DNA of 5,810 bases from Erysipelotrichaceae bacterium UBA6182 (GCA_002422065.1 DITO01000086.1:1-5810), one strand, 5' to 3'; counted from the first letter of the stretch, positions 1-5,257 are shown. Made by a program: numbers and translations. Notes: generated by a model from the sequence alone, not told the origin.

Positions 1-126
1 CGTGTTACTGGCGATGAAATCAAGTATTATTATCATATTAAAAATAACCTAAAACCTTTACATCGAAAAGACCTTAAAATCTTGGTGTGTAAAGAACATG
101 GGAACTACGCAACAGGAGGTATTTAA
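1..126 (+). CDS. C-terminal end of an unrecognised upstream gene (partial)
   Basis: The frame starting at base 1 is open for 41 codons and stops with TAA at 124-126; the other two + frames hit stops sooner. The visible residues are basic and aromatic-rich (a YYYH cluster near the start, CKEHGNY near the end, last residues TGGI). I do not recognise the family. It lies in the same direction as all other genes, and its last codons contain the ribosome binding site of the next gene at 114-120, which fits the packed phage operon. The 5' end is outside the window, so length and function are unknown. The frame could be fortuitous, but tight abutment to the nuclease gene makes a real gene end more likely. 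Confidence 0.55.
   Translation, partial: RVTGDEIKYYYHIKNNLKPLHRKDLKILVCKEHGNYATGGI
114..120 (+). promoter_or_regulatory. Strong Shine-Dalgarno (AGGAGGT) of the nuclease gene, with long spacing
   Basis: AGGAGGT is a near-perfect Firmicute ribosome binding site. It sits inside the last codons of the upstream gene, 15 bases before ATG 136, about twice the usual gap. The only in-frame codons between the upstream stop (124-126) and ATG 136 are AAT, AAA and ATT (133). So ATG 136 is the normal start, and ATT 133 is the only, unlikely, alternative. The intervening bases are A/T only. Confidence 0.7.
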
Positions 127-135
127 AATAAAATT

Positions 136-1083
136 ATGGGAAATGAATTCAGAATTAAAAACGATGTGAAATTAAAAATTGTTGACGATACGTATTTAGA
201 AATAGATTATGAGAAATGCTTTGCTAAGAAAATCTATTCAAGGAACTTTCCTGCGTTGATAGGGAAGAATGAATGGAATAGTCAAGGTAGCGAAGTATTG
301 GGTATTCTTAACTTGCTTGAAAAATCAGATGACATTGATCCGTTCTACATGCTTCGTGGTGAAATTGCTGAAAGGTTTGTAGCGGAAGCGGTTAAGACAT
401 TCTTTGAAAAATCTTACGGTAAAGGGAATGTTGAGATTATCGTATTTGCAAATCATCAATTCAAGTATGGCGACCAATGGAACTACGATAAAGAAACTGG
501 CAAGGGAAACAAAGAATTTGGTGGTCGCATGGACATAGGTGTTAAGGTCAAGACTGCTGATGGCAAGATATTAGCGTTCATTATTGAAGTGAAATCAAAG
601 AGCATGAAAGACCATGAGAATATAGCGGTTAAGAAAGAATATCCTGAAAGCGAAACGTATCAAGGAATCTATCTTGCAAACATGGGTAATCAATCACAAA
701 TAACGATGTTTTGGGTATTCTTTACGGAAGAACAAGAAGCGGAATTAAAGAGCAAGGTTGAGGAGTGGTTGAAAGACAAGAGTAAACTACCAAAACTATC
801 ATTCGACCATAAAAATGTGAAGTATCACAGTACACACATTCAATTCAAACGTGAGGAAGTATGGCAAGACATGTTGGTAGCAAGACGCAACGTTGAAAAA
901 ATTGCTAGAGAAAAGAAAATACCACTATACATGTTTAGTGATAAAGACAAGAAAATTATCAAAGAACATATTAGTAATTATGAACGTATCGAAGAACTTG
1001 AAAACAGTAGCAGAAAAGAATTTGAAAAGGAAGTTGAGGAAGCCGTTAAATTAGGTGTGGCAGAAGAAGATTTGCCTTTCTAA
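136..1083 (+). CDS. PD-(D/E)XK superfamily nuclease, probable phage recombination exonuclease (YqaJ/lambda-exonuclease type)
   Basis: This 315-residue protein carries the signature of a PD-(D/E)XK nuclease. A helix with R74-G-E76-x-x-E79 is followed by GGRMD (129-133) and then EVKSK (151-155), giving a plausible D133, E151, K153 catalytic set. Family knowledge: such phage proteins degrade one strand of DNA ends and work with a single-strand annealing protein in recombination. No annealing partner is visible here, so the exact role is inferred. The segment 280-309 is charged and helical, possibly a coiled coil. The last six residues, EEDLPF, resemble the tip of bacterial SSB (DDDLPF in Bacillus), a known docking peptide for replication and repair proteins. 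There is no cysteine cluster, which argues against a Cas4-type iron-sulfur nuclease. The gene stop overlaps a five-codon micro-ORF leading to the initiator gene. A generic nuclease call is secure; the exonuclease subtype is not. Confidence 0.78.
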   Translation: MGNEFRIKNDVKLKIVDDTYLEIDYEKCFAKKIYSRNFPALIGKNEWNSQGSEVLGILNLLEKSDDIDPFYMLRGEIAERFVAEAVKTFFEKSYGKGNVEIIVFANHQFKYGDQWNYDKETGKGNKEFGGRMDIGVKVKTADGKILAFIIEVKSKSMKDHENIAVKKEYPESETYQGIYLANMGNQSQITMFWVFFTEEQEAELKSKVEEWLKDKSKLPKLSFDHKNVKYHSTHIQFKREEVWQDMLVARRNVEKIAREKKIPLYMFSDKDKKIIKEHISNYERIEELENSSRKEFEKEVEEAVKLGVAEEDLPF

Positions 1084-1100
1084 TGGCGAAAGTACTATGA
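1083..1100 (+). other. Five-codon micro-ORF (MAKVL) bridging nuclease and initiator genes
   Basis: The nuclease stop TAA (1081-1083) shares a base with an ATG at 1083-1085. That ATG opens five codons closing with TGA at 1098-1100, which in turn overlaps the initiator ATG (1097-1099) as ATGA. No good Shine-Dalgarno precedes ATG 1097, so terminating ribosomes could be handed on through TAATG and then ATGA. This arrangement is directly visible; its use as a coupling device is inference, and chance is possible for an 18-base frame. Confidence 0.35.
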
Positions 1101-1966
1101 AAAACAATAATAGCAATAGCAATACCGAAGTAAAAAAGTATTATTGGTTGCGACTTCACAAAGACTTTTTCAAGCGACATGACATAAGAATCGTAGAGGA
1201 CATGGACAATGGAAAAGATTACATTCTATTTTACATGAAACTACTCTTAGAAAGTATCGACCATGAAGGAAGATTACGTTTTAGTGAAACGATACCATAC
1301 AACGAGAAAATGCTAGCAACGATAACGAATACGAATGTTGATATTGTGAAGAACGCAATTAACGTTTTTAGACAATTAAAACTCATGGAAATTATGGACG
1401 ACCAAACGATATACATGACACAAATCGAGATGATGTTGGGTGTGGAAACTGAATGGGCGGTTAAGAAAAGAGAGTATCGTGAGAAACAAAAAATGCTTAA
1501 TCAAGACACTTTAGGAAATGGTGAGGACATTGTCTTACTTGAAAATCACGATGCTGAAAACAATGAGAATGAGGTTGAAGAAGATTGTGAAGATGAGGAA
1601 GAAGAAATCGTTGAAAAGGTTGTTAAGGATAAAAAACCAAAGGTAGATTATCAAGGAATGTTCGATAGATTTTGGGAAGTGTATCCAAGAAAAGTAGGAA
1701 AACCAAAATGCTTAAATTGGTTCAAATCACACAAGGTTACAGAGGAATTTGTTGAAGAAGTCATTAAGGCTATCGAACTACAAAAGACAAGCATTGAATG
1801 GACTAAAGTGAGTAGAGATACAGGTGTCAAAGGTGCGTTCATACCTCACCCACTCACATGGCTTAATCGTGGTGGTTGGAATGATGAACTTCACTACACA
1901 AAGCCTATTAGCGATGAACAAAAATTAAAACAACGTTGGGAGAAATTTATTGATGGAAAAGAATAA
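1097..1966 (+). CDS. Phage replisome organizer / replication initiator
   Basis: This 289-residue protein has the layout of Firmicute phage replication initiators. An N-terminal winged-helix-type domain begins KKYYWLRLHKDFF (13-25) and runs to about residue 125, matching the replisome-organizer N-terminal family by its YYWL start and central ILFYMKLLLES. A strongly acidic linker follows at about 150-172. The C-terminal domain (about 184-265) has FWEVYPRKVGK (192-202) and FIPHPLTWLNRGGW (248-261), typical of phage replication proteins related to DnaD-type proteins. Family knowledge: it binds the phage origin and recruits the helicase loader and helicase. The next gene fits that loader. ATG 1097 is chosen because it lies just before the conserved domain and overlaps a micro-ORF stop; a GTG at 1055 would add 14 residues lying inside the nuclease gene without a good ribosome site. 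The 3' end overlaps the loader gene by 14 bases. Confidence 0.85.
   Translation: MKNNNSNSNTEVKKYYWLRLHKDFFKRHDIRIVEDMDNGKDYILFYMKLLLESIDHEGRLRFSETIPYNEKMLATITNTNVDIVKNAINVFRQLKLMEIMDDQTIYMTQIEMMLGVETEWAVKKREYREKQKMLNQDTLGNGEDIVLLENHDAENNENEVEEDCEDEEEEIVEKVVKDKKPKVDYQGMFDRFWEVYPRKVGKPKCLNWFKSHKVTEEFVEEVIKAIELQKTSIEWTKVSRDTGVKGAFIPHPLTWLNRGGWNDELHYTKPISDEQKLKQRWEKFIDGKE
1938..1942 (+). promoter_or_regulatory. Ribosome binding site (GGGAG) deciding the helicase-loader start
   Basis: GGGAG lies 10 bases before ATG 1953 and 7 before TTG 1950. Both candidate starts are adjacent codons of the same frame. ATG 1953 is preferred as the canonical codon with acceptable spacing; TTG 1950 would add only one residue. 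Confidence 0.55.
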
Positions 1967-2510
1967 ACTATCAGGTATCAAATTTGCAGAGGGCATGGAA
2001 TACATAGAAAAATATTATACAAAGGAATATTTCAAAGTTGACCTTGATAATGTAATAGTCCGCAAATTATGGTATGACGTCTTTAAAAATGTGAGTGATG
2101 ACGAATTTGAAATGGTTATAAAATCCTATTGTTTGAGTAATGTGTATCCACCGCAAAACCCATCAAGAATACTTGAACACGCAAGAAACATAACCATAAG
2201 ACAGCAACTCACCGATGATGAAGCATGGGAGTATGGTTACAACCTCGTTAAGAGATACAACTTTAATATGAAGCGTGCTTGTGATGAGATGGAAGAAAAT
2301 GGGTATCATGCGATGGCTCGTGCGTTTACTAAAATGGGTGGTAGGTTCGTAGGTCTTACGACTGCAAGCCTTCCATACCTCGAAAAAGATTGGAAGGAAA
2401 GATACCTTGATGAAATCGATCAAATCATTCGTATCAATGTAAACAGTGGCAACCTCATAGGAACTTCCACTCATAAACTGCTTGATGATAAAGGAAAGGA
2501 CAATAAATAA
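1953..2510 (+). CDS. Replicative helicase loader, G39P-like
   Basis: This 185-residue protein sits directly after the replication initiator. It shows the pattern of the phage SPP1 G39P family (loader and inhibitor of the G40P helicase): a helical N-terminus, LWYDVFKNVSDDEFEMVIKS (39-58), and the short link NVYPPQNPSRILE (63-75), where one helical bundle ends and a proline-containing turn leads into the next helix. The C-terminal half has DDEAWEYGYNLVKRYNF (88-104), like the AW...V...Y segment found in longer phage members. Known role of the family: it binds the hexameric DnaB-type helicase, keeps it inactive, and delivers it to the initiator-bound origin. No Walker A motif is present, so it is not a DnaC/DnaI-type ATPase loader. 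The identification rests on pattern and gene order rather than an alignment. The matching helicase is not in the window. Confidence 0.68.
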   Translation: MEKNKLSGIKFAEGMEYIEKYYTKEYFKVDLDNVIVRKLWYDVFKNVSDDEFEMVIKSYCLSNVYPPQNPSRILEHARNITIRQQLTDDEAWEYGYNLVKRYNFNMKRACDEMEENGYHAMARAFTKMGGRFVGLTTASLPYLEKDWKERYLDEIDQIIRINVNSGNLIGTSTHKLLDDKGKDNK

Positions 2511-3179
2511 ATGGGAAATAAAAACGTTTATAGAGATATGGGTAAATCTGTATTCAGTGATGAGTGTTACACCACGAGGGCAGAAAGCGATAAGATAGTA
2601 AAATATTTATTAGAAAACGAGATATTGAAAAATAAAACTGTTGTATGGATGCCTTTTGACAATGAAATATCAAATATATTCATAGCACTGAAAAATATGT
2701 GGGGGGGGGAGATTATATTGACAAATTTAGAAATGGGTCTAGATTTTTACAATTACGAACCAATTCACTATGATATGATAATCACAAATCCACCTTTCAA
2801 AAACAGAACAAATCTTTTCAATAGACTGCATCAATTAGATAAACCATTTATTATATTACAAGCAACACAAATGTTTAATAATCAATTCTCTGTCAATTAC
2901 CTTTGTGATTTTAGCGAAAACTATCAATTTATATTGCCAAGATCACGTATGAATTTCTTAACATATAATCCAGAAGAAGATATTGTAAAATCGAGTAAAA
3001 ATGGTGCTGCTTTCTATTCTTTCTGGTTGTGCTATAAAATTGGTTTATCACAAACATTTAATTCTATAAGAGATAGTGGTAAAGAAAAGGAAGTCGAAAG
3101 GTATGATAAGCAAGGGAATGTAATTATTGATAATCATTTAGATTTATTCAATTATAAAAAGAAAGATGGAGATGAATAA
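2511..3179 (+). CDS. Small phage DNA methyltransferase, N6-adenine type (NPPF motif), with in-frame G9 tract
   Basis: This 222-residue protein has the adenine-methyltransferase motif IV NPPF at 93-96, preceded by the hydrophobic strand YDMIIT (87-92). A strand and turn VVWMPFDNE (44-52) takes the place of motif I. FSDECYTTRAESDKIVKYLL (15-34) resembles the opening of this phage methyltransferase group. The inferred role is adenine methylation of DNA with S-adenosylmethionine, probably against host restriction; no partner restriction enzyme is seen. A duplicated AAGGA (2491-2500) lies 10 bases before the ATG, which abuts the loader stop. Hand counts of GC within the gene give 14/60, 14/60 and 16/60 (blocks starting 2581, 2821, 2941), against 25/60 and 28/60 upstream (1861, 2341), suggesting separate acquisition. 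Codons 64-67 lie on nine consecutive G, which makes the frame prone to slippage. The motif I region lacks a classic glycine-rich loop, so specificity and activity are uncertain. Confidence 0.75.
   Translation: MGNKNVYRDMGKSVFSDECYTTRAESDKIVKYLLENEILKNKTVVWMPFDNEISNIFIALKNMWGGEIILTNLEMGLDFYNYEPIHYDMIITNPPFKNRTNLFNRLHQLDKPFIILQATQMFNNQFSVNYLCDFSENYQFILPRSRMNFLTYNPEEDIVKSSKNGAAFYSFWLCYKIGLSQTFNSIRDSGKEKEVERYDKQGNVIIDNHLDLFNYKKKDGDE
2701..2709 (+). repeat. Poly-G tract (G9) inside the methyltransferase frame
   Basis: Nine consecutive G encode the end of W64, then G65, G66 and the first base of E67. It is by far the longest G run in this AT-rich window; others reach about four. With G8 the frame would stop at 2719-2721 after 69 residues. 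With G10 it would stop at 2771-2773 after 87 residues. Both stops come before the NPPF codons. Such tracts are known to change length by slipped-strand mispairing. A sequencing length error is also possible, although the observed length is the one that keeps the gene open. Confidence 0.9.
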
Positions 3180-3485
3180 ATGGAACTAACAGAAAAAGCA
3201 ATTTACAAAAACGGAATAAGTTATGTAAGGTTGGGAGATGACTTTAAGGATTCAAGGAATGTGTATGTAGGCAATCCACCAGAGAGAGTCGGATCGATTA
3301 TATTTGTATTAGGTAAGAAACCCGTTTACGATGGACACAACCATAGGATAAGAAGATATGTTGATGGGTTTGTATTTGAGATAGAAAACGAAGTAAGCAT
3401 ATCGTGTAATGATTTCAAGAAGATAGCAAAGCACGTTTATGATTTGAATCAACACTACAAGGAGATGAAGAATAAAAATGGATAA
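3180..3485 (+). CDS. Unrecognised small phage protein (101 aa)
   Basis: I do not recognise this protein. It starts at ATG 3180, immediately after the methyltransferase stop (TAAATG), with GGAG at 3168-3171 eight bases upstream, so its start is well supported and probably coupled to methyltransferase translation. The sequence looks like a compact beta-rich N-terminal part (short strands around SYVRLG, SIIFVLG and GFVFEIENEVSIS) followed by a C-terminal helix with charged residues from about 77. There is no signal peptide or membrane segment. GC rises again here (20/60 in the first block) compared with the methyltransferase gene. It overlaps the next gene by 8 bases. Its place in the early operon suggests an accessory or host-takeover role, but nothing in the sequence specifies one. 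Confidence 0.75.
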   Translation: MELTEKAIYKNGISYVRLGDDFKDSRNVYVGNPPERVGSIIFVLGKKPVYDGHNHRIRRYVDGFVFEIENEVSISCNDFKKIAKHVYDLNQHYKEMKNKNG

Positions 3486-3975
3486 CGAATTAAGAGTAAC
3501 GAAAGTGATTAAGATATTTACGGATAAGGTGCGAGAGCAACCGACATTCATTGTAACTTATCAAACGTATCAAAGTGATGATAATGTTGGTAGTAGAAGT
3601 GAGATTATTAGGGAAAAGGTTTACATCACAAACGCTTATTCAAGACACAGATATTATGGGTACACACCAGTGCTATTCATTCGCAGAGAGCATGAGCATG
3701 ATATCAAGGTGCTAAAACTTGCACATATCATCAAAAAATCGTTAGAGAACGCACAGAGCATTGTGCATGAACGAGATATCAAGAACGCTATTAAAAAGGT
3801 TTTAAGGGGAAATATCGACAAAGGGAATGTTAAGAAAACAGTCCATTATGATGTGTATGGGGAAATCATGTTCAAAAGACCTCATGTTGATTTTATGACA
3901 TTCACACAAGGTATGTATCGCAAGGTTGAAATAAGCATTGAACCTAAGGTTATGAGTGGCGAGGTGGGGAAATGA
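3478..3975 (+). CDS. Unrecognised phage early protein (165 aa)
   Basis: No family is recognised. The start at ATG 3478 is supported by AAGGAG at 3459-3464, with a slightly long 13-base gap; the start lies inside the last codons of the previous gene. The N-terminal half looks like beta strands rich in Thr, Val and Tyr (TFIVTYQTYQ near 23-32, then YITNAYSRHRYYGYTPVLFI near 49-68). The middle is a basic helical stretch (HIIKKSLENAQ, then IKNAIKKVLRGNI). The end returns to strands (VHYDVYGEIMF, YRKVEISIEP). The many Lys and Arg residues would allow nucleic-acid contact, but there is no diagnostic motif. The stop shares bases with the next start as ATGA, so translation of the pair is probably coupled. 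Confidence 0.75.
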   Translation: MDNELRVTKVIKIFTDKVREQPTFIVTYQTYQSDDNVGSRSEIIREKVYITNAYSRHRYYGYTPVLFIRREHEHDIKVLKLAHIIKKSLENAQSIVHERDIKNAIKKVLRGNIDKGNVKKTVHYDVYGEIMFKRPHVDFMTFTQGMYRKVEISIEPKVMSGEVGK

Positions 3976-4340
3976 AAGTAACTATGAGAAGAAAGGCTGA
4001 AAATATAGCCGAACTAATGCCTAAAAATGAAGCAGTCGTAGAATTAACGGTATTATTAGACAAAGATGATTTTGATGAATTTGCAAGTGATTTACTTGAT
4101 GATAGAGATTTCATTAAAGATAACGTAGAAAGTATGTATCAAGATAATATGGATGTAGACCATTGTATTTTAGTAACTTATGATGGCAGCGAACATGGAA
4201 TATTAGTACAAAGTGAGGGTTATCATTACGCACGATATTCAGCATACTTTGGGATACCAGAAGATTATTGCTATTTCAATGTGGTGAAATATCCAAAAGA
4301 AAAACATGATAATATAACTGACAAAGATGCACCATTTTAA
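3972..4340 (+). CDS. Small acidic phage protein, DUF6329-like, with SSB-like C-terminal tip
   Basis: This 122-residue acidic protein begins at ATG 3972, overlapping the previous stop as ATGA, with GAGG at 3961-3964 seven bases upstream. Its order of features is an N-terminal RRKAENIAELMPKNE segment, an acidic region (DKDDFDEFASDLLDDRDF, 30-47), then CILVTYDGSEHGILVQSEGY (65-84) and HYARYSAYF (85-93). From memory this resembles a family of uncharacterised Firmicute and phage proteins called DUF6329 (cysteine, then GILV-SEGY and YARY blocks); I hold that name only tentatively. No function is known to me. The last residues are DKDAPF, like the acidic PF tip of SSB, a feature shared with the nuclease at the start of the window. 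A role at SSB-interacting replication proteins is therefore conceivable but unproven. Confidence 0.72.
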   Translation: MKVTMRRKAENIAELMPKNEAVVELTVLLDKDDFDEFASDLLDDRDFIKDNVESMYQDNMDVDHCILVTYDGSEHGILVQSEGYHYARYSAYFGIPEDYCYFNVVKYPKEKHDNITDKDAPF

Positions 4341-4351
4341 AGGAGAACAAA

Positions 4352-4852
4352 ATGAGAAACTATAAATATCGAGGATTACCGTATGAAGATGTGGACTTTG
4401 ATTTTATTGATGTTCATATTAAGAAAGATGAGTTTGTGTATGGCAACTTAATTGTAGATGGAAACAAGGCTTTTATCGTGAATGGCATTGTAGAAGTAAC
4501 CGAAGATAACTTGCAACTTGAACAGTGGATTAGAGTAAGACCTGAAACGGTTGGGCAATTCACAGGCTTAAAAGACAAGAACGGTGTTGAGATTTATGAT
4601 GGGGATATTATTCAAGTTGTAGCACACATGGTTACGTTACAGGGAAAACCAACTAAAGATGAAAAATCAATATCAACTTATAAGGTATTTTATCACCCTA
4701 AAAGATGTCAATGGTTTATTGAAAGATTAACTTCAAACAAAGGAAGAACAATAGGTTTTCAAGAAGAATTGAATTATATTGTTTCACATTATTGGGAAGT
4801 CATCGGCAACATACACAGTGGGGTGAGTGGGAGTGAAAAATCAACAAAGTAA
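4352..4852 (+). CDS. YopX family phage protein
   Basis: This 166-residue protein matches the YopX family, found in many Firmicute phages and prophages, first named in Bacillus phage SPbeta. Visible hallmarks in order are KYRG at 5-8, the FVYGNL block at 28-33, VRPETVGQFTGLKDKNGVEI at 62-81 directly followed by YDGDII, and the terminal WEVIGNIH at 148-155. The YDGDII core is typical of a small beta-barrel-like fold with a variable insert (about 92-140 here). The biochemical role of the family is not established. ATG 4352 has AAAGGAG at 4339-4345, overlapping the stop of the preceding gene at ideal spacing, so the start is secure. The 3' end overlaps the next gene by about 20 bases. Confidence 0.9.
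   Translation: MRNYKYRGLPYEDVDFDFIDVHIKKDEFVYGNLIVDGNKAFIVNGIVEVTEDNLQLEQWIRVRPETVGQFTGLKDKNGVEIYDGDIIQVVAHMVTLQGKPTKDEKSISTYKVFYHPKRCQWFIERLTSNKGRTIGFQEELNYIVSHYWEVIGNIHSGVSGSEKSTK
4820..4827 (+). promoter_or_regulatory. Ribosome binding site (GGGGTGAG) selecting GTG 4833
   Basis: Two in-frame GTG codons (4827 and 4833) could start the following gene. GGTGA at 4822-4826 matches the 3' part of the Shine-Dalgarno consensus and lies 6 bases before GTG 4833 but runs into GTG 4827, so 4833 is the better start. The site lies inside the 3' end of the YopX gene. Confidence 0.5.
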
Positions 4853-5255
4853 TCAACAACATCAAATCGTGTTAGACGCTTCCAAGAAGGATATACAATT
4901 CTACATTGAGGACACATATCAAATCGAGCAGTATCAAAAGCATAAGGATATGTTAGAGCGTAGTATCATGGCGAGAATGTTGGCGAATGGTATTGAGGAG
5001 TTGGGTGGTAAGGTTAGAATTGAACAAGAACATTACTTTGAGAACATTGAGATAGGAAAACTGCTATCGCTATTCTTGAATGAGGAACTTGCTAAGTCAA
5101 TCGTGGTAACGGTTGACATACCCCTTACCGAAAAGAACTTGCGTGATACATACGGATTTACGGACGTTGCTATCAAACCACTCATCGACATTCTCAAATC
5201 AAGGTTATCAGCACACAAAGATGTGTTGAAGATAATTAAGAAAAAGGAGAAATGA
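4833..5255 (+). CDS. Unrecognised phage early protein (140 aa, GTG start)
   Basis: I recognise no family. The start is taken as GTG 4833 because of the ribosome site at 4820-4827; GTG 4827 would add two residues. The N-terminus is rich in Gln and Asn (NQQSNQQHQ), followed by a helical Gln/Lys/Glu segment (IEDTYQIEQYQKHKDMLERS), a predicted strand and linker (GGKVRIEQEHYFENIEIG), a hydrophobic region (KLLSLFLNEELAKSIVVTVDIPL) and a basic helical end (LKSRLSAHKDVLKIIKKKEK). The alternation suggests a soluble alpha/beta protein without membrane segments. It overlaps YopX upstream, and its stop lies between the ribosome site and ATG of the downstream Ro60-like gene, so all three are probably translated from one transcript. 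Confidence 0.75.
   Translation: MKNQQSNQQHQIVLDASKKDIQFYIEDTYQIEQYQKHKDMLERSIMARMLANGIEELGGKVRIEQEHYFENIEIGKLLSLFLNEELAKSIVVTVDIPLTEKNLRDTYGFTDVAIKPLIDILKSRLSAHKDVLKIIKKKEK
5245..5249 (+). promoter_or_regulatory. Ribosome binding site (AGGAG) selecting ATG 5258
   Basis: AGGAG lies 8 bases before ATG 5258 but only 2 before the in-frame ATG 5252. The nearer codon is too close for normal initiation, so ATG 5258 is taken as the start of the Ro60-like gene. Confidence 0.75.
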
Positions 5256-5257
5256 AA

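Noticed and set aside
1055..1096. GTG at 1055 as start of the replication initiator
   Set aside because: It would add 14 residues encoded within the nuclease gene, with no well-placed ribosome site, and the conserved domain begins well after ATG 1097.
1318..1340. Short AACGATA/ACGAATA/CGAATG repeats in the initiator gene as origin iterons
   Set aside because: The units are too short and imperfect and are explained by the encoded Thr-Ile-Thr-Asn-Thr-Asn stretch.
2163..2474. A 103-codon open frame on the minus strand opposite the helicase-loader gene
   Set aside because: It lies wholly inside a well-supported + strand gene, its sequence resembles no family, and every other gene runs on the + strand; it is a shadow frame.
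2701..2709. G9 tract as a plain sequencing or assembly error breaking a gene
   Set aside because: With nine G the frame is intact and the motifs before and after it belong to one protein, so there is no sign of a frameshift in the given sequence. Length uncertainty remains possible and is addressed in the finding.
2718..2746. TTGACA (2718-2723) followed after 16 bases by TAGATT, promoter-like, just downstream of the G tract
   Set aside because: The -10 matches only four of six bases, it lies inside the methyltransferase coding sequence, and AT-rich DNA yields such matches by chance. There is no gene start shortly downstream that needs it.
3309..3551. An 80-codon hydrophobic open frame on the minus strand resembling membrane segments
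   Set aside because: It spans the junction of two + strand genes that have good ribosome sites; the hydrophobicity is the usual result of reading A-rich coding DNA on the opposite strand.
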